NCBI GenBank assembly: GCA_029204225.1
Contig: CM055113.1
Location: 26,835,462 to 26,899,461 of the forward strand
DNA from: Diphasiastrum complanatum
Lineage: Eukaryota > Streptophyta > Lycopodiopsida > Lycopodiales > Lycopodiaceae
Direction: 5' to 3'
DNA: 64,000 nucleotides
The first letter of the stretch is position 1, and each line of letters opens with the position of its first letter. The position numbers and the translations under genes were made by a program. The notes below the pieces were generated by a model, which was not told the DNA's origin, did no database searches, and saw only the letters and a program-made list of their open reading frames with translations. This document shows positions 54,762 through 64,000 of the stretch, piece by piece.

Positions 54762-55060
54762 TTAGCTCAATAATGGATTGTGTGTCAAGTGTTGATACTG
54801 CACACATGTCTGCACAGATGTAGGCAGTTGAATTTCCATGATTTGGTCTTTCTTCGCCCATCTTTGAGCTTTCTGGCTCTTCGACGTAGGACAAACTGCC
54901 TTGCTTAAAGTTTGCAACAGTTTTTCTGAGTCTAGGGTGTCCTCACTATTAGGTGAGGCCGGCTGAATTTTCGTATTTCCACCATCACTTCTTGGTGATG
55001 CCGGGTGAATCTCGGTACCACCCTCCTCCAAAATTTCATCAGTATCCATGTGCTTGCCAA
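54762..55060 (-). CDS. candidate host exon, acidic/Ser-Pro repeats
   Basis: Minus-strand frame open for 99 codons from an acceptor (TTTTTTAATTTTCAG, ending 55061) to TAA at 54762-54764, with an ATG at 55049. It reads MDTDEILEEGG, then a duplicated motif IHPASPRSDGG / IQPASPNSEDT, and a basic QKAQRWAKKDQ segment. It looks like a disordered regulatory region. It lies on the same strand as, and upstream of, the methyltransferase-like exons, so it might be an N-terminal part of that gene, but 9 kb of inserted elements intervene. Unassigned. Confidence 0.4.
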
Positions 55061-56100
<1,040 letters not shown>

Positions 56101-56547
56101 TTTGAGATCTTAATTTTTGAGGTCTTCGAGATCTTTTTTTTTGAGGTCTTTGAGATCTGCGAGATATTCATCAAGTTGGGAGTCGAGAGCTAGCAGAGCT
56201 TTGGTAACAAAAACATTTTTTTTCTTCAGTTTTGCTTGCCAATCTTGTTGCAAAACAGTTGTCCACATAGTAAATTATGAGGCCACCATCGATGATTTTC
56301 TCGAAACCATCGAAATTGCAAGTTTCTCCGGAATTTTCTCTAGAATCCCCTTACAACGATCGTTATGATCTTCCCCGAAGCTCCAATCGAAAGAACTTTT
56401 ATGTCTCCTACCATTTGGACTGCCGATACTTGTATGGAGTCCTCTCTCCTGAGATGCTTCTTGTGTCATTTTTCCTGGTGAAAGATGCTGATGACAGCTC
56501 CATTGGATCGTACATACCTACAACACCCTGCTGCTCTGATACCAATT
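56101..56547 (-). mobile_element. leader of copia-type element, homologue of 20558-20760
   Basis: Primer site CTCTGATACCA at 56534-56544 with LTR edge TGAAATTCTGATAG at 56548. The minus strand from 56530 to about 56330 aligns with the plus-strand leader at 20558-20760. A frame reads ASQERGLHTSIGS, GRRHKSSFDWSF, then coiled, Lys/Asp-rich LADLKDLKKKDLEDLKN further on. No gag or pol domain is recognised. Confidence 0.55.
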
Positions 56548-56755
56548 TGAAATTCTGATAGAATCTTGTGCAATATGCAGATTGTTGAAAGAGGCATGAA
56601 CTGAAAGATAACTAAAAAAGAAACAAACACGAAAAGAAGCGAACTCGAAACTCGAAAAAAAAAATGAACTCGAATGGAAAATGTTTGTGCATAGCGGAAT
56701 AAGCTATCTCACTCTCTCCTCAAGCATGACTACACCTATCAGTCTTTGACTTGAG

Positions 56756-57476
56756 TGTCAGAAATGGTGAACTCCTACAACTTTGCCGCAACGCGAAAAC
56801 TAAGCGAAGGTCGAATGGCAAACAATGTGCAAAAGTCAACGGACCTCGGAAACCTTAAGACACGAAGCAAAACAGAACTCAAATGTCAAATGATTCGCAA
56901 AAGTCAAACATGCCTCCAGGACTAGAAAGACAAAGACACGGCACGAAATGGAAGAAATGAAAGAAAATCTTTCGCGCTACTAGCTAGTAGCTCAATGGGC
57001 GTGGAGTCTTAAAATTCATGCCCAACTGAAATGACTAGCAATAACGGAGAGCAATTGGTTAGTTGATTAGCATTAACTACTCTTGTAATTCTCTGTATAG
57101 CTATCTTGTCAACTCCACACAGTGGAGATATAAACTATTTTTTTGGATCAAAATATATCCAATGAGACATAGAGAGTGTGTGCGAGTAGAGCAGAAAAGA
57201 AAAAGCATAGAAACGAAAAAGCTGTGTATGAAAGTCTGTGGCCAATGAGCAGAACACAGCGAAAGAGCAGAGCGTCAGGCCGCCAACGAGCGAGACATTG
57301 ACCATCTTGCTCTAAAAATTAAACTAATAATTTGATTTCTCTATTTTGTGCATCTCCTTGTCTTCCGCTGTCTTGATTGCTAGAATGAAATCTGTTCTGT
57401 ATTTGTAGTCGCGTGTCTAGGTTCCTGTGAGCTTCCACACAAAAGAAAATTCAAATAAACAAAACCGTTCGCAACA
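56756..57476 (+). repeat. copia 5' LTR (of chimeric element)
   Basis: TGTCAGAAATGGTGAAC...GTTCGCAACA, 721 bp, followed directly by TGTTATCAGAG (a primer site with one change, 57477-57487). It is homologous in reverse complement to 33452-34266. Confidence 0.8.
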
Positions 57477-57540
57477 TGTTATCAGAGTCTACAAGTTATC
57501 ACTACTGATATCTGAACAACGATTTTCTAGACAACACAAT

Positions 57541-59600
57541 ATGGCTACAACGATCCAGACAAGAGTACCAATCAGTCTGGATGGCGCAAACTATAGGATA
57601 TGGAAATTCAAAATCAAAACACTTCTGAAAGACGTCTATCCAAATCTTCATGCAGAAAAAAGAAGATATCAAGAAATGAGGCAGTGGATTAAACATCTGC
57701 AAGAAGAAGAGAAGCTTGAAGCTGCTAGAGCAACAACCAAAGTTCGTTCTTCACCATTGCAGTCACCGAAAAATTCACATACAAATATGAATGCTCAGTT
57801 GCATCATCATGAAGAACCTTTCAAGATGATTGAACCGGAAGCACCACAAATAGAACTACTCATGAATATTTTGTCTAGTAAAATCAATACTTCGTTGGAA
57901 GAGTTTCTGAAGTTGGTGCCAAAAGCAAAAGAAGTATTAGTGCAAAAATTAACTCAAGCTGGACCAGAAGTCCATCAGGAGCCACTTTTTTGTGCTGGAT
58001 TTGAAGAATCTAATGAAGTACTCCATGTCGGAGCAGCTTGGGAAAGTGAACAAAAAAATATCACTCTACCGACCAGCATACACAGTTTCCTAATGAAACA
58101 GCTGTGATAGATGGCGATTCGGGAGTTAACCTGATTTCTACAAAGCTATGTGCAAAATGGGGCCTTACAAAAATAAAACTTGCGACTTTTGCCATTAAGC
58201 TAGCTGATCAAATGATAGTTCGTAAAGATATATTTGTCAAAATTGTCGGAGTACAGTTTGTCATTACTTTCGTAGTAATGGACCTACCAGAAGCACCAAA
58301 TGTCTATCGAGTCCTATTGGAACGCCCATGGTTACGAGTTGTGCAAGAATTCAAAACTGGGGTACCGAGAAAATCACTTTTGAAAATCGTGAACATGCAG
58401 TCAAGGTTGATCCTGTAACTTGGACTATCAAACTAGTGGTTCAAAAAGAGGATGATGATTAATTAACAATGGATCATACTTGTGACTAGTCAGTAAAAAA
58501 TTTGGGAGTTCATTACGATTCTCAAACCGATATTGTCAACTAAAATGAAGCTCTTGCAACGATTGACTGTACAGTAGGATATATGTGTCAAAAAGATGAT
58601 TAGTCAAATTTGAGCGATATTTCATTATTGGATCAAACCTTGGATACACCGATCACTTCTCCATTGAATGTGCTGAATGTAGCTTGGATATCAATGGAAC
58701 CTATACCAGAGATGAACTCATTCCTATGAGTCATGTCTTGACTTATGATGACAATGCAGAACTTATTGATGAGCAGATTCTAAATCATATAGATCCGACC
58801 AGATTTGGAGTGCATAATATTTCTGATGAACCAACAACAAAACCGCCAAAAGCAGTTATATTGAAAGAAGACAGGATCACAGGGTCAATGACGAAGAAAT
58901 AAGCCAAGCAACATTATAATATAGTCTTGAAATTGGAAAATCCTCCTCAAAAGATTGATTCGAAGAATGTCCCATCCTTACTGGATAAAGGCAAAGGAAA
59001 AGTCAAGGATGATTCTACAAGTCAGAGTTCTAGCAAGACATCATCATCTAGGAAGTCTTCACCTTCGAAGAAGAGTTTATCTTCTCAGAAGTCATCACCT
59101 CCACGATCAATTCCTGCTAAAAAGGCTAAGGGAAGATCCAAGACAAGTCCTTTTGACAAAGAACAAGCAGATGTATTCCAGCATGATATGCCCGAATATT
59201 TTAAACGTTATAAACTGGATGATGTAATTATCATGTTACCCAAAGCACATCGTGAATCCGAAGATTAGATGCCAGAATCAAAAGATCTTTGGCCCAACTA
59301 GGACACATGCTATGAATCTTGCCGAACCAGGAGAACCAGAAAAGATTGTACAAGTTGGATCACAACTTAATCTTGAACAGCTTCAAGCACTCCGAACATT
59401 ACTTATTAAGTATCAAGATTGCTTTGCATGGACTAATCAAGATCTCAAGGGTATTCCGACATCAGTTATTGAACACACCATACCTTTAGTACCTGATGCA
59501 GTTCCAAAGGTTACAAAGTTCTATCACTGTAATCCTAATGTTGCGGATTTGATAAAGAAAGAACTTCAGAGACTGCTTGACGCTGGGAATAGGCTGTAAT
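57541..59600 (+). pseudogene. chimera: copia gag start fused to gypsy gag/protease/RT
   Basis: The reading opens with a copia gag N-terminus (MATTIQTRVPISLDG, YRIWKFKIKTLLKD; 57541-57630). Without a stop it becomes gypsy-like: a coiled charged segment (57650-57760), then a retropepsin with DGDSGVNLIS (58110-58140), the Ile/Val-rich body and LLERPWLRV (58312-58340). Further pieces are a Ser/Lys-rich linker (58980-59160) and an RT N-terminus with DCFAWTNQDLKGIP (59419-59460) and IKKELQRLLDAG. Stops at 58108, 58416, 58902 and others break it. It ends before the RT catalytic box. The gypsy part is of the Athila/Tat type, like 32138-33451. Confidence 0.75.
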
Positions 59601-60180
59601 AGAAGCAAAAATACTCTAATCTGTTGACTGTTGAGTGTTGGTGATATTTGACAGGATTGCAAGGCTGCTTACTATGAATCACTGGTTTATGCTTTATTTT
59701 TCAGCAACCTAACAGTTGTTTGCAGGGTTAGGAGCTTGTAAAGTCATTCTGGAGGATGGTTGGGTTCAGATCTGATGACCATTTGTTAAACTAGTCGTTA
59801 TAGCCTGCAAAACTAGGTTTCTGAAATTTTTTGGCAGCATAACGACTATTTTTTAAGCACAGTGATAGCAAAAACCCTGTAAATCTTGTCTTAGAACCAT
59901 TGCTTATGCTGGAAACAAGTTAATACATGTAAAGCAATCTGTAAACAACTTCTAAAACAGAGGTAATCTGCAAAGAACAGCAGATGTATGTGTCTTGCTG
60001 CTTTCGGCAATCAAAAGCTTGAAAAACTGTGTTTTAAATCCCTAAAAGATAGTACTGGCATGTTGCTGGTCACTGTCCTCCAACGCACCCTGAAACATGC
60101 AAATGTTAAGCATTGTGTGTGTGGTGATGGTGGGCGTTTTCTCTGCCCTCATCCCCCACTTGTTTGCGCCTCCATAGAAC
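59601..60180. other. no recognised gene
   Basis: Non-coding between two gypsy remnants. No LTR edges or primer site could be placed. Confidence 0.4.
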
Positions 60181-62700
60181 TTCATGAGAGCAATAAACAA
60201 CGAGATAAACAAATGCAAAATCTATCTAATCAACTACAAGCTATTATTTCTAACAACTTGGGCTACCAGTCAGAAATATTTTTCGGTGATTAAAAGTTTA
60301 AATGCCCGAAAGTTGTTGAAGACTAGATAAACCATTGGAAAAGCTATTTTAGCTTGCACAATGTCCCAGAAGATAAAAGAATATCATCGGTTCTATTATT
60401 TCTGGAAGGTACAGCCTCTTCTTGGTGGAGGGAACTTTCCATGGAACCGGTGACTTGGGCTGGATTCCTGACGGAATTCTAGAAAGCTTTTGTCACGATA
60501 GACGATTCTGAACTATATATTTGGTATATCAACTGCAAAATGGCCAAGAGTTCTTGGACTCTTTGGCCAAGGTGCCGCTATTTGATCATAAGTTAGCACA
60601 GTGGCAATTTATTGCCGGACTGCCAACTGACTATCAAAATGAATGCAAACGAAATATCCTTAACTCACTAAAGGATGCCATCCATGTGGCGAAAGCCTAT
60701 GATAGTACAGTTGTTGCATCACGAAAAAGTGTGCATGGCCAAATGGCCCTGAAACCCAAGCAAGAAAAATCTAACAAGCGTAAGAAGTAGTTTTTTGATG
60801 AGCTGGAAGCAGAACCGTACCAACACCCAACGAAGAAAAAGAATAAGAAAAAACTGGTGGTCAAAGACAAAGCACGGTTGGCGGCGCTTAAACAGAATCT
60901 GTGTTTTCTCTGCAATAAACCCGGGCACCGTGCCAAATAGTGTCCCGAACAGAAAGCAAAGTCATCAAGTTTCATGTCTGTGGATTTATCGACAGATAAA
61001 TTGGAAGTCAATTTGTCGAATAATTGTGACTGTACTTGTAACTCTAGTGCACTCTCTTTCAAGCCTATTGAATAGTTTCGTGTGAGAGGCAATATTTTAG
61101 GGAAAGACATGAATGTGCTATTTTAATCAGGTAGTACTCACAATTTTTTGAATGCTCGACTTGTGTAGAATCTCCGAGTGCCCACCATGGCCAGTGACCA
61201 CCGTTACGTGGTCCGTCTTGCCTCAGGGTTGGACACTAAGATTTGGGATGTCAAAGTCTCCAACTTAGAGCTTCGGATGCAGGACTATGTTGAGCCGTTG
61301 GATTTCCATGTCATGAATCTGGCTCGGACTGATGTGATTTTGAGCTATGAATGGTTTTTTTGCAAATCAGACTCTTAGAGATATATTTTAAAAATCATTC
61401 TATGGTATTTAAAGATAAGTTTGATCATATTGTCTCTATTTCTGGAGAGATCGATGTACTTCCATCGTCGATGATTTTCTCAGCTGAATTAATTGAGAAA
61501 CTTCATGATTTTGAGTATGAACTCTTTCACTTGCTTTTGAAATCTCGTATGCATTGTAATGTTGAGGATGTGAATGTGTTTTCATGCTTTAACATCGAAA
61601 ATTTGCATAAGGAACAATAGCTTTTGCAAGATTTAGAGCAAGAGTTTAGTGAAGTTTTTCCGGAGCAGTTACCTTATCGACTACAGCCCACTCGGTCAGT
61701 GGATCATAAGATAGATCTTTTGCCCGATAGTCGTCCTATCTTCAGACAACCATATCAGTTTAGTCAGAAGGAAGAGGAGGAATTGGCTAGGCAGATCGAG
61801 GAGTATCTCAGGATGGGACACATAAGACCAAGTAAATCTCCATGGGGAGCACCTGTCCTTCTTAAGAGTAAGAAAGATGGGAGTTTCCGGCTATGTGTAG
61901 ATTACAAGGCTCTGAACAAACTTACAGTTAAAAATAAATACCTGTTGCCTGGGATGGACGATCTCATAAATCGATTGAATGCAGCTAAATACTTTACGAA
62001 AATTGATCTACGTATGGGATACCATCAGATTAGGATACATTTGAAAGATGTATCTAAAACCGATTTTAGGACCAGGTTTGGCCACTACGAGTTTCTTGTA
62101 TTGCCCTTTGGTTTGACAAATGCTCCGTCTACTTTCCAGCAAATGATGAACAATTTACTTCATCCATATTTGGGGAAGTTCGTAGTAGTGTTTCTGAACA
62201 ATATTCTGATCTATAACAGAACACTCAAAGAGCATGCTAAGCATCTCCGTATTGTCTTATGTATTTTAAGACAAGAGAAGCTTTATGCAAAAGAATCAAA
62301 GTGCGAATTCTTTAAGAAGGAACTTCTTTACCTTGGTCATAAGAATACCTTTTTTGGAATCAAGATTGACGAAGAAAAGACAAAGACGGTAGTGGAATGG
62401 CCAATCCCTAAAACGGTGCATGAACTTAAGTCATTCTTAGATTTCATTGAAGGTACACCACTCAGGAAAAAGAGCTTTTTGCTGTACTTCATGCTTTGAA
62501 ATCATGGAGGCATTACATGTACGGTAATAAATTTGTGGTTAATATGGATCATCAACCTTTAAGGTATTTTGTTAATCAAAATGACTTGCGAGATCATAAG
62601 GCCAAATGGGCAGAACTCATGCAAGAATTTGACTTTGAAGTGCGGTATATTAAGGGCTCATCTAATCAGGTGGCTGATGCACTTAGTTGAATTGATAAAG
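60181..62700 (+). pseudogene. Ty3/gypsy gag-protease-RT-RNase H, inactivated
   Basis: Gag: ELHESNKQRDKQMQNLSNQL coiled start, SSWWRELSMEPVTW core (60410-60460), CCHC knuckle CFLCNKPGHRAK (60901-60940) with its last Cys after a stop. Protease: SGSTHNFLNARLV (61129-61167), the catalytic Asp codon replaced by a stop. RT: 61624-62499, with RQPYQFSQKEEEEL, PWGAPVLLKSKKDGSFRLCV, FTKIDLRMGYHQIRI, LPFGLTNAPSTFQQMMN and FLNNILIYNRT, where the catalytic FLDD pair has become NN. RNase H: an internal deletion near 62445 removes its first part; the remainder (HYMYGNKFVVNMDHQPL, GSSNQVADALS) is in another frame. Non-functional. Confidence 0.9.
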
Positions 62701-63555
62701 TGAATGAACTTCACTGAGATCAGTATGGACTTTTATCTCTCCTTGAGAGGTATTTATGAGAAAGACCCACATTTTGGACCAATCTAAAATAGGGTTCTAG
62801 TAATGTCATCAAGCGGGATTGATAATCATGGTGATCAATCTGGGGGGAAGGCTATAAAGGGTACTAATGACTTCTCTATCCATAATGAACTTTTGTTCAG
62901 GAAAGAGAAGGTGTATTAAAGTAAGTCCACTTCTAAGGTTCTAACCCTAAGAAGGAAAATCTTCCAAAGTAGCCAAAAGGAAGGGAAAAGTATTGTTAGA
63001 AACCAATGATAAACTTGTTACTGTTTACAATCTACTATTGACAACTGTTACCAGCTGTAAGTAGTTGTAGGCTAGTCTATAGTCAACTACTATTTTTTTT
63101 TCTCTCTCTTTCTCTCTACATATATTCAGGGTTTATTGTACTCTCTTTCATTCAGTGTGATATAGTGTGATGGTGTGTTTTTCCTCTTTATCTTGGTGAT
63201 TGCTTATGGTTATTGATTGATAGTGCTCGGGCGAAATGCCTAGCTTGCTGTCCAAAACGCCCGAGGGGAGGCCCAGGAGTCGTGCGACAAATAGCTCTAA
63301 AAACATAGCGTCTGCAGGGGTTGGGTCCCCTTACAAACACAAAAAGTGAGAGCGCATGTGTGGATGAATGCCACATGTCAAAGGCAAAAAACAAGCTGAT
63401 ATGGACCATAGATCTTGCACAGATCCGACGGCCAGAAATTCATTGAAGTTTTCCTTCATCTCTCTTCAACTTCAACTGAAATTTTGAAAGGGCCCTTAAC
63501 ATTGGTACTGGACCACTTTTGTTTAAGGTTTGTCCTTTAGGTTTGAAGGAAAAGG
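62701..63555. other. gypsy tail and LTR-like sequence
   Basis: To about 62990 an interrupted frame reads DFSIHNELLFRKEKVY, the tether before integrase. A purine run (AAAAGGAAGGGAAAAG) precedes TGTTAGAAACC at about 62995, an LTR-like edge with a pyrimidine tract and TATATTCAG (63090-63130). The far end is not found. The remainder to 63555 holds no clear gene. Confidence 0.4.
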
Positions 63556-64000
63556 AGAAAACAGAGTGATATTTTGACCTATTGAAGGTAAAGGAGATCC
63601 GTGATCAACTAGCTGCCGTTGGAGAGCAAGTACAAGATTGCGAGATCGTTCAATTGACATTGAACAACTTGAGTGAGTCACATCAGATGTTTGTGAGAAG
63701 CATTGCCACACGGGAGAATCTTCCAACCTATGAAGGGCTAGGTGGATTACTTTTGTAGGAAGAGCAATGTCAAGATAACAGGGACTATGATCAAGCTCTT
63801 GCAGTTAGAGGACGAGGCGAAAGATTTGGTCGTGGTAGGTATCAATCGAGAGGAGGAAACTCAAGCCGGGGATCATTTCAACAATTTCATGAGCAAGCTA
63901 ATGATAGCCCGAATCGAGGCAATTGGAATCAAGGCCAAGGTCAAGGATGTGGCTATTCCAGGCAAAATAAACTTGGAAATTGTAGGTACTACAACAAAGC
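63556..64000 (+). pseudogene. copia gag, C-terminal half (runs off window)
   Basis: Plus frame reads a UBN2-type gag: VKEIRDQLAAVGEQVQD, CEIVQLTLNNLSESHQMF, NLPTYEGLGGLLL, a stop (TAG at about 63757), then an Arg/Gly-rich RNA-binding stretch (RGRGERFGRGRYQSRGG) and Asn/Gln-rich sequence, and the first residues of a zinc knuckle (CRYYNK) at the window end. No start is in sight. It is oriented for a pol beyond the window. Confidence 0.85.

Overview
This window looks like a repeat-dominated nuclear segment from a large land-plant genome. The evidence is plant-type Ty1/copia and Ty3/gypsy LTR retrotransposons primed by initiator-methionine tRNA (the primer site TGGTATCAGAG recurs at least eight times on both strands), a plant LINE, a chromodomain chromovirus, a CACTA-like transposase piece, GT-AG introns and very long GA/CT microsatellites. 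There are no bacterial-style operons, rRNA, tRNA genes or CRISPR arrays. The sequence does not show which plant lineage it comes from; an N4/N6-type DNA methyltransferase-like gene fragment would fit a non-flowering plant, but that is inference.

Layout. 0-6 kb: a copia gag/LTR remnant (-), unassigned repeats, and a gypsy gag pseudogene. 6.08-9.67 kb: a non-autonomous chromovirus with perfect target duplications and a captured transposase exon in its 5' LTR. 9.8-11.5 kb: a LINE (-). 12.6-16.5 kb: a candidate host gene of at least five short exons found by splice phase. 19-28 kb: copia remnants, one carrying a reverse-strand copia-derived element inside its reverse-transcriptase domain. 30.3-30.6 kb: a candidate two-exon micro-gene. 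31-36.7 kb: copia and gypsy fragments and a GA/minisatellite block. 37.54-44.89 kb: a complete but gag-only gypsy element (-) inserted in a degenerate DNA methyltransferase-like gene whose exons lie at 44.89-45.69 kb and 37.3-37.54 kb. 46.11-52.27 kb: a young, apparently intact copia element. 53-64 kb: gypsy gag, a copia/gypsy chimera, a gypsy element with a mutated RT active site, and a copia gag running off the end.

Functionally most of the window is retrotransposon machinery (gag, protease, integrase, RT, RNase H) in various stages of decay. Only the 46.1-52.3 kb copia element has all domains, matching LTRs, primer site, polypurine tract and target duplication. The most unusual content is host-like: the methyltransferase remnant, the hidden multi-exon gene, the micro-gene with an optional intron that encodes a membrane segment, and several recombinant elements.
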